Program-made: the position numbers and the translations under genes
The notes under the pieces: model-generated
The model's database searches: none
What the model was told of the DNA's origin: nothing
Seen by the model: only the letters and a program-made list of their open reading frames with translations
DNA from: Dioscorea cayenensis subsp. rotundata
Taxonomy: Eukaryota; Streptophyta; Magnoliopsida; Dioscoreales; Dioscoreaceae
Reading direction: 5' to 3'
Assembly (NCBI RefSeq): GCF_009730915.1
Contig: NC_052475.1
Coordinates: 18,817,430-18,881,429, forward strand
DNA length: 64,000 bases
Part shown: positions 11,225 to 22,844 of the stretch, one piece after another
Layout of the letters: every line of letters begins with the position of its first letter
How positions within the stretch are numbered: the stretch's first letter is position 1

Positions 11225-12426
11225 TTACAAGGTCCCCTTGCATATATCCCGCAAGTGCACGGGTTTATCAAAGTAATAATCCCCGGTGAGCGGGTATCGA
11301 ATCCACAGGGAGTAGGGAATAAAAATACATAATCCGATTCTTAGCTATGTAAAAGATCAATGATAATGAGTGTGACAATGATTCAATTCTCAACAGTAAA
11401 AGAAACAAGAAAGAGAGCAAAATTAAAGAAGGGGGGTAAGGCAATAAATAAAGATGGGGTACCCGGATAATGCTCCACCTAGGATAATTGTTTTAAGTGC
11501 AAGAACCCTCTATTATGCTTCCTAATCAATGCAATGGTGAGTCGTGGACATCCTTAATTACATAGTCCCAAATCTAAGGTCAACTATGCCTAACTCTATA
11601 CATGTCCCGGAGGAGAAATTGAACAATCTCAACACCTCGCACTCGCATAGAGTTGCAATGAGCTCCAGGGTTTCCAAGTGATAAATCTCTTCCTTAATAT
11701 AGACCTAACCCTTTGGTCCAGGTGGAAGGTCCCTAACCACAATTGAGCCCTAGATACTAAGATCACCTCAACGCTTCACTCCGTTGCACGTGCAACTAAG
11801 CCCCAACAGAAGTTCATCCCTTAGGCCATTCACTCTATTATAGCCGCAAAGAACTCGAGGAACGGAGGTAGAATCTATCACGCAGGAGGGGAAAGGGGAT
11901 GCTCCTGTACCTCTCGACTCACCCTCTCAACACTCTCCAACCTAGCTTTGTCTAACACTCATGGTGTGTCACTCACTCACCCTCTCAACCCTCTCAACCC
12001 TCTCCAATTCCATACTTTCATTGGGGTAACGCAAATGGCCACACGTTCATGTCGTGGATCACTTGCTTCTTCAATAGTATACACGTTGGTGGAGCTCTTG
12101 TTCTATGTGCATAAGTCGGAATGCTCGAATGTGACTGCCATTGTGCCCCTCCAAATTGATGTGCCCACTCGAATACGAGGAGGTTGGCACACACTCTAGC
12201 ATCTCACACCGACCCTATGTCTTTGCGTTTGAACCTTAGCAAGATTTCCTACAAAATTGGTGCATTATGATCCACAATGGCCTATTTCCTTCATACTCGG
12301 CTTCACAACCCTACCTGCATAAAAGTAACATGAAAACACACATATTAGTGTAAAAACCTCGAGAAAAGTAATGCTCAACATAAGGAATGAAGGCTTTCAG
12401 ATTCAGTATCGCACAAGCACTTATCA
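11225..12426 (-). mobile_element. 3' LTR of element C (1.2 kb form)
   Basis: It begins TTACAAGG (G to T in the second base of the terminal TG) and ends CTTATCA at 12426. It has the same internal deletion as the LTR at 4850-6049 and near-identical sequence, apart from a cluster of one-base differences around 12355-12480. Confidence 0.9.
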
Positions 12427-12784
12427 AACTCCCCTACACTTAAGCTTTTTGCTTGTCCCCGAAACAAAAAAAATTAAAAACGTTATGTGTATCAATGAAG
12501 AAAATATTGGAAGTTCTTGGGCTTAGGTTCACCAAAGTATACAAAGAGAGCATTCTACAAGTGAGGGAAATTTCAACACTAAATGTGAAAAACTGAAACT
12601 CTAGATAAAAAATTGAATAAAAAAGGACAACAAACCTGAAATCGTGAAAGTGTGTGGACTCCCTCAAGTCAACCCAAGGTATACTCCTCAAAGCTCTAAG
12701 TATAAGGGACTTATTTAACTACACAAGTGACAATAATTTCAAAGATGGTAGTAGCTTCACACATCCTCTAAGGTAGCCCTTGTA

Positions 12785-13264
12785 TCAGATGATTGTGCAA
12801 ACCTAGTTAAACCTAAAACTCGGTTCTCCATGTTTGGGGCTTGTTGTTGGAAACCGGTGGCCCCATGGCATTTTGTGGACCTTGGTTGCTCCACGAGAAA
12901 TTGGGATGACTCTTCTAACCCGGGTTGTAGGTATTATTATATGTGTTTCCTTGATTTCTCATGCCATTACCCATAAAATCGACATTCTCAACTGAAGATG
13001 CATCACCAATAGAGATTGGGCAATTGTCGGGAGCATGTCCTCCACCACACCCGGTGCAAGTAGTCACGGCCGCCACTCTATTCGAAGTTAGGAGATCTAA
13101 CTTCTTACTCAATGATTCCACTTGAGCCACCAATGAGGTTACTATATCTATCTCATAGAGGCCGGCCACCTTTTTCTTCTCCCTGGCATACCATTGGTAG
13201 TTGTTAATCCCATTTCTTCAATTAATAGATGGGCCTCATCGAGGGTCTTGCTACATAAGGTACC
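12785..13264 (-). pseudogene. Second, partial gag copy in element C
   Basis: This gag middle segment includes the knuckle C-T-G-C-G-G-G-H-A-P-D-N-C and is fused downstream of a nearly complete first gag at the microhomology ACCGCC (about 13262). It is almost identical to 6398-6895 of E2 and joins the 3' UTR at the same base. Confidence 0.85.
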
Positions 13265-15057
13265 GCCGAGCATGAAGCTTACCGGGTCTTTCTTCTTGTT
13301 CGGCATGTTCTTTTGCAGCACCGCCGAGCATGAAGCCTCTAGCACCACTGACGCACTCTCCTCCAATTTCCTCTTGTTGGTCAACAAATCTTTCAAGAAC
13401 TTAGCATGCTTAGGCATTTGAGCTAATGCCTCTACAAAAGGAATGTTGATGTGGAGTTGCTTGAATAAACTCATGAACTTCTTATACTGTTCATCCCCTT
13501 GGTCATTTTTCAATATAGAGGGATAAGGGATTCTTGGCTTGAAAGGTTAGGATGCCACGTCTTTCTCTTTCTTCGCTCCCTCCTCAACCTCTACAACCTC
13601 GGGTGCGTGTTCTTTTGGCTTCTCACTCGGAAGCCTTCCATCAACCTCACGACCACTCCTCAAAGTGATCGCCTTCACATGTTCTCTAGGGTTGGTTTCC
13701 GTATTGCTTGGTAAACTTCCATATGGCCTTTTGGAGAGAGACTTCGCAATTTGCCCCACCTGATTTTCAAGGTTGTGCAAAGAAGCTGTGTGGTTGCGAA
13801 GTGTAGCCTCGACTGATTCAAACCGTGTATTTGCAGATTGAACAAATCTAGCCAAGTGCTTCTCTAAATCCGTCATTCGGGTTTCCAGGCCTGAAATTCT
13901 GTTTTCCACTTGAGGGGCTTATTGTTGTTGTTGGAAACCTGGTGGCCTCATGGCCTTTTGTGGTCCTTGATTACTCCATGAAAGGTTGGGATGATTCTTC
14001 CAACCTGAATTGTAGGAATTGCTATATGGGTTCCCTTGAGGTCTCATGCCATTACCTACAAAGTCAACGTTTTCCACTGAAGAAACATTACCAAAAGAGA
14101 TCGGGCAATCGGAGGAAGCATGTCCTCCATCACAACCAGTGCAGTTGGTCATGGCCGCAACTCTATTCGAAGCTATGAGATCTAGCTTCTTACTAAGACT
14201 CTCCACTTGCGCCGCCAATGAGGTTACCGCATCAATTTCATGGATACCAGCCAACTTTTTCTTCTCTCTAGCATTCCATTGGTAACTATTTAACCATATT
14301 TCCCCAATTAATTAACAAGCCTCATCGGGGGTTTTGCTACCTAAGGTACCTCCTGCTGCCGCATCCAAGAGTTGCCTTGTGCTCGGTTTCAAACCATTGT
14401 AGAAGGTTTGAACAATCATCAACTCCAGGAATTCGTGTTATGGACACTTTCTCAGGAGCTCCTTGAACCTTTCCCATATCTCGAATAGAGACTCCAATTC
14501 CAACTGAACAAAGGACGAGATCTCATTCCTAAGCTTTGCTGATTTTCCGAGAGGGAAATAACGGGCTAGAAAAGCTTCTACCATCTTGTCCCATGTAGTA
14601 ATTGATGCTCTAGGTAATGAGTGTAGCCACTGCTTCACTTTCCCTTTCAAGGAAAATTGGAAGGCTCTTAATTTGATGGCATCATCCGTCATCCCATTTA
14701 TCATCAGCATATCGTACACCTCGAGAAAGCTCTCTATGTGACTATTTGGATCCTCATCGGCCAAACCGTTGAATTGTGCGGACTGTTGCAGCATATGGAT
14801 AAATGCCGGCTTTAGCTCAAAGTTCTGAGCTATAATCGGAGGGCACACAATACTCGATTGTGTCCCCAACACTAAAGGTATGGTATAGTCGGATAGTGTT
14901 CACTGTTGCTCATTCTGTCCTGCCATGTTTTCAGATTCCTCTCCTTCCAAATCAGCTGAATTATGCTGTTTTTCCACAGGTTCTTTTTTTTTCTTCTAAG
15001 TGTACGTTCAAGCTCAGGGTCTCCTTCATTCAATATTGATGGATTCCCTCGGGTCAT
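13265..15057 (-). pseudogene. gag (element C), first copy, frameshifted
   Basis: The ATG is at 15057 (MTRGNPSILNEGDPELERT). Open segments at 14872-14438, 14254-13919, 13909-13547 and 13513-13265 cover the N-terminal, middle (knuckle C-T-G-C-D-G-G-H-A-S-S-D-C), coiled-coil-like and C-terminal parts up to KKKDPVSFM. There the frame runs straight into the second gag piece instead of the protease. A short local duplication of ACCGCCGAGCATGAAGC occurs at about 13263 and 13320. Confidence 0.88.
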
Positions 15058-15183
15058 AACCTGGAGCTGCACCAAAAAGAAATAAAAAGAAAATCAGAAC
15101 GATGATAGAATAAGAAGATATGAAATAGAATGTGAGGTGAAATAGCTAAGAAAATGAAGTGCAAAGTATCTCTAAATGCCTAC

Positions 15184-15201
15184 TCCCCGGCAACGGCGCC
15201 A
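15184..15201 (-). promoter_or_regulatory. tRNA-Asp primer-binding site, element C
   Basis: The minus strand reads TGGCGCCGTTGCCGGGGA, an exact 18-base complement of the plant tRNA-Asp 3' end including CCA. It is 6 bases from the LTR start at 15208. Confidence 0.95.
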
Positions 15202-15207
15202 AACACT

Positions 15208-16966
15208 TGACAAGGTCCCTTCCGTATATCCCACAAGTGCACGGGTTTGTCGAAGTAATAATCCCGGGTGAGCGGGTATCGAATCCATAGGGAGTAGGGA
15301 ATAAAAATACTCAATTCGATTCTTAGCTATGTAAAAGATCAATGATAATGAGTGTGACAATGATTCAATTCTCAACAGTAAAAGCAACAAGAAAGAGAGC
15401 AAAAGTAAAGAAGGGGATAAGGCAATCGATAAAAATGGGGTACCCGGATAACGCTCCATCTAGGATAATTGTTTCAAGTACAAGAACCCTCTATTATACT
15501 TCCTAATCACTGAAATGGTGAGTCGTGGACATCCTTAATTACATAGTCCCAAATCTGAGGTCAACTATGCCTAACTTTATACATGTCCCGGAGGAGAAAT
15601 CGAACAATCTCAACACCTCGCACTCGCATAGAGTTGCAATGAGCTCCAGGGATTCCAAGTGATAAATCTCTTCCTTAATATAGACCTAACCCTTTGGTCC
15701 AGGTATAAGGTGCCTAACCACAATTGAGCCCTAGATACTAAGATCACCTCAACGCTTCACTCCGTTGCACGCGCAACTAAGCCCCAGCGGAAGTTTATCC
15801 CTTAGACCATTCACTCTATTATAGCTGCAAAGAACTCGAGGAACGGAGGTTGAATCTATCACGCTGGAGGGGAAAGGGGACGCTCCTGTACCTCTCGACT
15901 CACCCTCTCAACCCTCTCCAACCTAGCTTTGTCTAACGCTCGTGGTGTGTCACTCACTCACAAGGTTACCAACAAGAACTCTCAACCCTAGTGTCACTCT
16001 AGGGGAAATGTTCATACAATCAAGCATTCAAGGTTGGAACTCACAATAAGCATCAATTTATTGAAAGCATAATAAAGAGGTTCAAAGAAACAAATACATC
16101 CTAGGGTTGACAATACCCGAGTACCCACTAGGAGTTTAGCTCTCCATGGAGCTAAGTACAATCAATGAAATAAAATATAAAAGTAATAAATCCATAAAGA
16201 AACCCCCTCGATAGTCGTGTCGATGGTCTTGTGGATAGTCCTCTACTCGTGGTCCAAGGATTCCCTCGTCCGGTATACGATACGCCTCTACGGAAGCTCC
16301 ACTACCAACCTTCTTCCTAAGGAATGACAATGTCGGAGCCGGAGAACCTCCCCAAAACCTTGGCCAATACCCCTCAAAACCCTAGCCGAAGCTCTCTCTC
16401 AAGTTGGGGAAAAGATGGAGAAAAGAATACCAAAATCGAGGCTGAATCGGCTTTAAATAGGGCTGGAATCGAGCGACTACACGGCCGTGTATGCTCCACG
16501 GGCCCGTGCGGAATTTCCACACGGGCGTGGATAATTTCCACACGCCCATGTGGATTCTCTATTTCTCTGGTTTCTCGGCAGGTTGTGAATAGTGCTACTA
16601 CAGTATATGCTACATTGTTTCTGCAGTGCTGTGCTACAGTATTCGACCTGAATAGCTTCCCAATTCCATACTTTCATCGGGGTAACGAAACAGGAAAATG
16701 GATGTGCCCACTCGAATACGAGGAGGTTGGCACACACTCTAGCATCTCACACCTGACCTATGTCTTTGCGTTTGAACCTTAGTAAGATTTCCTCCAAACT
16801 TGGTGCATTATGATCCACATTGGCCTATTTCCTTCAAACTCGCCTTCACAACCCTACCTGCATAAAAGTAACATAAAAAGACACATATTAGTGTAAAAAC
16901 CTGAGAAACATAATGCTCAACATAAGGAATGAACGCTTCGCATTCGTATCGCACAAGCACTTATCA
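15208..16966 (-). mobile_element. 5' LTR of element C (1.76 kb form)
   Basis: It runs TGACAAGGTCCC to CTTATCA. It keeps the GC motif cluster (about 16480-16560) and a TATA-like TATTTAAA on the minus strand (16452-16459), which are deleted in the 3' LTR of the same element. Confidence 0.92.
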
Positions 16967-16971
16967 GTAGG

Positions 16972-17587
16972 GAATAAAGACACTTGAGTTGTTTCTTAAC
17001 TAATGCGGAAGATGAATAGTGATAAGTGTGACAAAATATGAAATAACGAAAAATAAAAACAACAAGATAGAAGGCACAAGTAAAGGAGAAGGTGAGGCAA
17101 ATGATAAAGATGGGGTACCCGGATATTGATCCGCCTTGGACAATCGTTTCAAGTGCAAGAACCCTCTATTATACTTCCTAATTGATGCAACAATGAGTCA
17201 TGGAAATGCTTAATGACATGATTCCAAATCTAAGGTCAACCATTCCTAACTCTATACATGTCCCGGAGGAAAGATTGAATAACCTCTCAACCTCGACTTT
17301 TTCATAGAATTGCAATGAGCTCTAGGGATTCCAAGTGATAAACACTATTCCTATATATAGACCTAACCCTTTGGTCTAGGTGAAACATCCATAGCCACAA
17401 TTAAGCCCTCGGTGCTAAAATCACTTCAACGCTTCACTCTGTTGCACACGCAACTAAGCCGCAGTAGAAGGTCATCCTATAGCCCATTCAATCTACTATA
17501 GCCACAAAGAACTCTTGGAACGTGGAGGTAGGATAGATCACACTGGATGGGAAAGAGGACACTCCGCTACCTCTCGACTCACCCTCT
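16972..17587 (-). mobile_element. 5' LTR of H2, second part, truncated
   Basis: It continues 11224 after element C and runs to CTCGACTCACCCTC at about 17587, where it abuts the C-terminal part of the extra ORF of F. The U3 half of the LTR is missing, so a deletion joined H2 and F here. Confidence 0.85.
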
Positions 17588-18582
17588 TAGGAACCTCCTC
17601 TGTCTGATCTCTCTCTTGTTGTGACTCTAAAGTTGGCTGAGACCCTTCAGCCGCGGCTTCCTCGGACCCAGTTGGCATATTCAGTACAAAAACACCCCAT
17701 GGATATCTCTTGATCACACCCATAAGTCTCATTGTTTCCAAACCGAGGGGTGCTAGAATTTTTGTTTTCTCAGCACCTCTAATCGTATCTCGTAGACCCA
17801 TCCCAAGAATGAGTCTAGTGATGTATGGACCTGAGAAAATGACACCAAGCCTGGGGTAATGTCCCTGATGCCTCAAATACTCCGCTACAATGTGTCCCAG
17901 ATGAATCGGCTCATTTCGCACCATGGAGTATAAGTATAAAAGTTCCTGTTTGCTAAGGACTCCCGTCTTTGTCACCGTGATTTGTTCAGCGATCTACTCA
18001 AGCTGGCATGAAGGTATTTGTAACTAGGTCTCGAAATACACGTGGCCTTGTATACTCTTGGCTCGTATCGCCCCCGTCCACATAGTATTCGGTAAGCCTT
18101 CTGGGGGGTTAAGTTTCCACAATAGTCGATCGATGATCTCATCATACTTTTTACGTTCTAATGAACTCCTCATCATATAACCCAAGTCTAAGAGAAAAAG
18201 CGTGTGAGGTTCATGTTATGATGCTTGCCCAAAAGGCTACGAGCCGAATGATACCGACATTATCGAAATCAGTCGTCTGACGGTCAAACTCAAATGAAGT
18301 GAGCACCTCCAATGTGAGTGTATGAATGGCGGGATCATGAATTCTCAAAAAGCTTACGCCAACCACCCATCGATAGTAATTCCTCAACCTCATCGGCCAT
18401 GTCATCCGCTAATTGCACCTCTCTCATTGAGCTCACGTCAGGGATCCATGTTTGACCAAATTTAAGCTTCGCTAGTGGCTCAAATCGAGTTTTATGTTCG
18501 GGAAGTGCGAATTCTATGCTTTCCAGTTCAGGAGTAGGCTCCCTAGGATGCTTACCCACTGCCTTCTTTGATCTTGGGCCAT
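17588..18582 (-). pseudogene. Post-pol extra ORF (element F), truncated
   Basis: The ATG is at 18582; one base is missing just after it (compare MAPRSKK in H1), so the open part starts out of frame with GKHPREPTPELE. Further on, 17975-17588 encodes HLGHIVAEYLRHQGHYPRLG and IFSGPYITRLILGMGL, homologous to the family T protein. The C-terminus is cut by the junction with the H2 LTR. Confidence 0.82.
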
Positions 18583-19744
18583 ACCCGCATGTTTTTGGAA
18601 AAAGAGCTTAGTGAGTTTTGACCAAAAATATAATTACTGCGAGAATTCACACGGTCATATAGAAAATCCACATGTCCGTGTGGATTCACGGGGCATGAAA
18701 AACTACATGGTCCCTTTGCCAAAAGATGTGAATGTGTCTCCCTCTCACTTCCAAAGCTCATGAAAACATATCAAAAGATCATTTAAGCACGGAACTAAGG
18801 CACATTTTTCCGGTTTAATCGAATAAAAATCGAATAGAATTAAAATAAGGGCAACCTCAAGATGAAAGCGAGTTTTTACCGATGAGTTGAACAGAAAAAT
18901 CTCTAAAATCAGCGAGAAACTCAAGTTATCAATGAAAAATCACTGTTGGGAGGTCGGGAAAAGGGCTCATGAATGTTCTCTTCTCTGTTGGAAGTATGCT
19001 AATGAGAGAGGCTTATAATGAGAGGCGAGCTTTATGGCCTTTGCACATCCATACGGGCGTGCCAAAGGTATGCATGCCCATGTACCTTTACATGAGAGAC
19101 TCGCAGGGTGGACTCACGCCCTCAGTGCTCTCGAGAAAACATTCACCCACTTTGAACACAACCGCACGAGTGTGTGGAATTTACCCACGCCCGTGCCCCC
19201 GACCCACAGGGGCATCCGCACGCCCCTATGTGCTCTCTGTCAAACTGAGAGAAATCACTAAGTGTTTACGTGCGCCCGGTCTGAAAAATTCCCACGCTGA
19301 CCGTGGACAATTATAGGCCAAGCTCACAGGGGCATACCCACGCCCGTGCGTTGGTCACAAGGTTACCCATAGGGGCGTGTCCACGCTCCCGTGTGCTCTC
19401 GGGAAAAAAATTCTCAGGTTTCTACAGAACAACGGACGCTCGTGTGGTAATTCTGCATGGCCGTGCGATAATTTCAAGGTGGCTCACAAGGGCGAGTCCA
19501 CGCCCTTGTGCCTTATCTGAACATATTTACACATTTAGAGCCGGCTCTTTTATACAACAATTACCAGCGAAAAATAATAGAAACAAGCTCAAACGAAAAA
19601 ATCTTCGCTAAACCCACATGGAAACACACGATGACACAGAAATCCACCAAAATGAAAACAACACAAGCATCTAAACATGAGGACACCAACACTTAACAAG
19701 TTATTCATGCAAAACTAAACTATTACTGGGAAAAACAGTAAACA
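18583..19744 (-). promoter_or_regulatory. Internal leader region of F with palindromic cluster
   Basis: The GC motif cluster occupies about 19040-19520 (CACGCCCGTG, CACGCCCCTATG and related units). It is followed on the minus strand by a short AT-rich stretch and a splice-donor-like CATCG/GTAAAAAC (GT at 18878-18879). The layout matches H1 and H2, so it may be an internal promoter for the extra ORF. No clear TATA box equal to that of H1 was identified. Confidence 0.55.
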
Positions 19745-19762
19745 GTTGAGTTGCCTCCCAAG
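19745..19762 (-). other. Conserved stem-loop at end of pol (F), weakened
   Basis: The minus strand reads CTTGGG-AGGCAA-CTCAAC. The loop is unchanged but two stem pairs are lost. It lies about 45 bases after the integrase stop. Confidence 0.6.
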
Positions 19763-19807
19763 AAGCGCTTGTTTAACGTTACTAAGCTTGATGTACCTTT
19801 TCTCTTC

Positions 19808-21568
19808 TCATGGGGGTTTATGAAGGAAGAATACTTCTTTGTCGGCATTACTAAACTCTCCTCCATGGTATGGTTTTACCCTGTGTCCATTTACCTTAAG
19901 TGTACCCTTCTCCGGATGGGTAATCTCTATAGTCTCATGAGGTGAAATTTCGGTGACCATGTAAGGGCCAAACCATATCGACTTGATCTTCCCCGGAAAT
20001 AAACATAGACGAGAATTGAATAAGAACACCTGATCTCCCACCTTGAACTCCTTCAGATTTTTAATATCCTTGTCATGCCATGGCCTTGATTGCCCAGTAC
20101 GCCTTATGCTCCCACTCCACAGGCAAGTGACAAGACATTCCATAAACCAGATTATAGGGAGTGGTCCCAATTGGTGTCTTGTACGCTGTTCGATGAGCCC
20201 AAAGTGTGTCATCTAACTTTTCCGACCAATCCCGCTTTCCTTGTTCCACAGATTTGGTTAAAATCCTCTTAAGTTCTCTGTTTGTGACTTCTACTTGACC
20301 ACTCATTTGTGGGTGATAAGGGGTAGCAAGACTATGATGCACCCCATAGCGCTTCAACACTTTAGCAAGTTGAATGTTGCAAAAGTGAGTTCCTCGATCA
20401 CTTATGATAATTCTTGGAGTTCCAAACTGAGCAAACAACTTCTTCAAAAAAATTTTTACCACTTGTTCTAGCATCATTTGTTGGAAGGACTTAGCTTCTA
20501 CCCATTTAGAGACATAATCAACCGCCACTAAGATGTAATAATTTCCATTAGACCTCGGGAATGGTCCCATGAAATCAATACCCCACACATCGAACACCTC
20601 ACAAAATTGAATCGGATTTTTGAGGCATTTCATCTCTCGCGATAGATTCCCGACCCTCGATAGTTGTCACATCGAAGAACAAAGCTGATGAGTATCCTAG
20701 AATAAAGTTGGCCAATAGAATCCATCGGGAAGAAATTTTTCAGCAGTCCTGCTCGAAGCATAATGCCCTCCAACGGGACCCAAATGACATTGTGCAATAA
20801 TGTTCCAACCTTCCTCCCTAGATACACATCATCGAAACACATGGTTGGCGCAAATACGGAACAAGTAAGGATCATCTCAAAAGTAGTTCTTTAAATCACT
20901 TAAAAACTTTTCCTTCTGATGGAAACTGAGACCTTGCTTCATTACCTTCCCTGACAAATAGTTTGCAAAATCGTGAACCATGGAGTACCCTCGATTTTTG
21001 ACTCACATGTCATACAAATGTTCTTTAGGGAAAAATCGTTGATCTCCTTGCTTGCGGTTCTTGCCCCTCACACCCTTCTAATCAGAGAGGTGATCTGCAA
21101 CCACATTTTTAGTTCCCCTCTTGTCTTTTATTTCCATATCGAACTCTTGTAACAATAAAATCCACCGAATCAACCTTGGCTTCGCGTCAGCTTTTATTCA
21201 TGAGATAACAGAGTGCCAAATGATCCATAAATCATCTGTCACCCTTGATAAAATAAGATATGGCCTAAACTTGTCAAAAGCAAAATACCACTTTGCTAAT
21301 AATTCCTTTTTCGGTAGTTGTATAGTTCTCACAGTAGCGCTTGTGAGGGTCTTGTTAGCATAATAGATTGGAGCCAGAATCGCTTATCCTTCCTCCGTCC
21401 TAAAACAACTCCTATAGCATAATCACTTGCATTACACATGAGCTCAAAGGGTCTCATTCTAATCCGTATTGTCGAGTGGTGCTTGCAATAATCTTTCCTT
21501 CAACAACTTAAATGCACTTAAACAATCATCCCCAAAGTTGAAAAGGAGCATCTTTTTAGGAGGCTAGT
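19808..21568 (-). pseudogene. RNase H and integrase (element F)
   Basis: Integrase core at 20633-20073: the catalytic aspartates lie in WGIDFMGPF and ISDRGTHF and the glutamate in [12 protein letters not shown], so the DDE triad is present. The C-terminal domain (20050-19808) has FKVGDQVFLFNSRLCLFPGK and ends ...FLHKPP-stop. A frameshift separates core and C-terminus near 20090, and the zinc-binding N-terminal part (20875-20630) is decayed. RNase H (21560-20880) is recognisable by the terminal [18 protein letters not shown] motif and by KKELLA, but carries stops. Confidence 0.88.
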
Positions 21569-21893
21569 TGATAAAAGTGCTTGTGCGATATGAATCGCGA
21601 AGCATTCATTTCCTTATATTGAGCATTACTTTTTCTCAGTTTTTTACATTAATATGTGTGTTTTTATATGTTACTTTTTATGCAGGTGAGGGTTGTGAGG
21701 CCGAGTATGAAGGAAATGGGCCAATGTGGATCATAATGCACCTATTTTTGGAGGAGATCTTGCTAAGGTTCAAGCGAAGACATAGGGGACAGGTGTGAGA
21801 TGCTAGAGTGTGTGCCAACCGCCGAGCATTCGAGTGAGTACATCCATTTGGGGGGCACAAAGATAGGCACACTCAAACATTCCGTCTTATGCA
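21569..21893 (+). mobile_element. Family A LTR 5'-end fragment replacing the RT core of F
   Basis: It begins TGATAAAAGTGCTTGTGCG (an LTR start with two extra A) and follows the LTR U3 to about position 325, then passes directly into RT codons of F. No target duplication is evident. The RT segment from about the MKEVV region to the RNase H connection, including the catalytic YxDD motif, is missing. Confidence 0.82.
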
Positions 21894-22332
21894 TGATTTG
21901 ACAACTTCCTTCATGTTTGGATTTAGTCTTCGCTGTGGTTGGGTTACAGACTTGTAATCATCTTCCATTAAGATTTTATGGGTGCAAAAGGATGGATTTA
22001 TGCCCTTGATATCTGAAATCTTCCATGCAATAGCCGACTTATGCTTTTTTATCATACTAACAAGCTTATCCTTTTGCTCCACCGACAAATTCGAGGCTAT
22101 AATCAACGGAAGTTTAGATTCTTCCATCAAGAAAGCATACTCCAAGTGTCTTTGGTAAGGTCTTGAGCTCTAAGGTTGGCGGTTCATCAATTGAAGGATG
22201 TAATCTACTCTCCTTCAACTTTGTCAATTTCCTCAAACTTGTTCGTTTTCTCCCGCTCAACTTTATTCTTCCCATCTCCCAATCTGTGAATGTATTTTCG
22301 TGATGGTAATCGGCAACTATCAACGTATTCAA
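21894..22332 (-). pseudogene. Pre-RT and N-terminal RT (element F)
   Basis: On the minus strand this encodes SIDEPPTLELKTLPKTL, EYAFLMEESKLPLIIASNLS, then AIAWKISDIKGINPSFCTHKI and RRLNPNMKEVV, the usual entry into the reverse transcriptase of plant Ty3/gypsy pol. A frameshift lies at about 22140. RT stops where the LTR fragment starts. Confidence 0.85.
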
Positions 22333-22820
22333 ACCACAAATCTCCCCTACTCGAGAATGACACCCCTCTTTGATAAAATTTCACCGCCTTTTATTCAGAT
22401 TTATAAAAATAAGTTGAGCTGATCGAGATCGCTTCAAACTTTCTTCTAAATGATCACTCAATGATGCCAATGTAGACCTCTCAAACTAATCTAACCCACT
22501 ATTTAATTCGCAGTCCTGCTTCTGAGTTCTGGCGATGTACTCTTCAAGTCGATTCTTCCATGACATGTTGAATGGTATCCAGAGCTCTTGCAAAAAGTAA
22601 CTACAGTATGTCGATTACTACAAATGTTTGAATTTTTCTCTCTACATTTTCAACCATTCGGTGATAGTGTTGACTAATTCGGGTATTTAAATCATCCTTC
22701 TAAAAATCAAAGAAAAAGGAGAACAAATTAGAACGTTGATAGAAAAGAAAATGTGAAAATAGGATGGATAAATGAATAGCTAAGAAAACAAAAAGTACAA
22801 AAGTATCTCTAAGCGCCTTT
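22333..22820 (-). other. Gag-less leader between PBS and pol (element F)
   Basis: It is about 490 bases with no gag motif. Short frames include KQDCELNSGLD-stop-FERS. The leader of element I (38438-38896) shares this piece (DYELESVLD-stop-FKKS), including the TAG, so it is an inherited structure rather than a random deletion scar. Confidence 0.65.
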
Positions 22821-22838
22821 TTCCCAGCAATGGAGCCA
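22821..22838 (-). promoter_or_regulatory. tRNA-Asp primer-binding site, element F (decayed)
   Basis: The minus strand reads TGGCTCCATTGCTGGGAA, a degenerate version of the tRNA-Asp complement, 6 bases from the LTR start at 22845. Confidence 0.8.
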
Positions 22839-22844
22839 AAAATT

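Larger units (their letters stand above)
11225..16966 (-). mobile_element. Element C: complete minus-strand insertion with TSD GTAGG
   Basis: Flanking GTAGG copies lie at 11220-11224 and 16967-16971, and removing the element rejoins the H2 LTR. It has a 3' LTR of 1202 bases (11225-12426), PPT, gag-only internal region, PBS and a 5' LTR of 1759 bases (15208-16966). Protease is partial; RT, IN and the extra ORF are absent. The two LTRs differ by a deletion of about 560 bases, which should not be so for one insertion; see findings. Confidence 0.92.
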
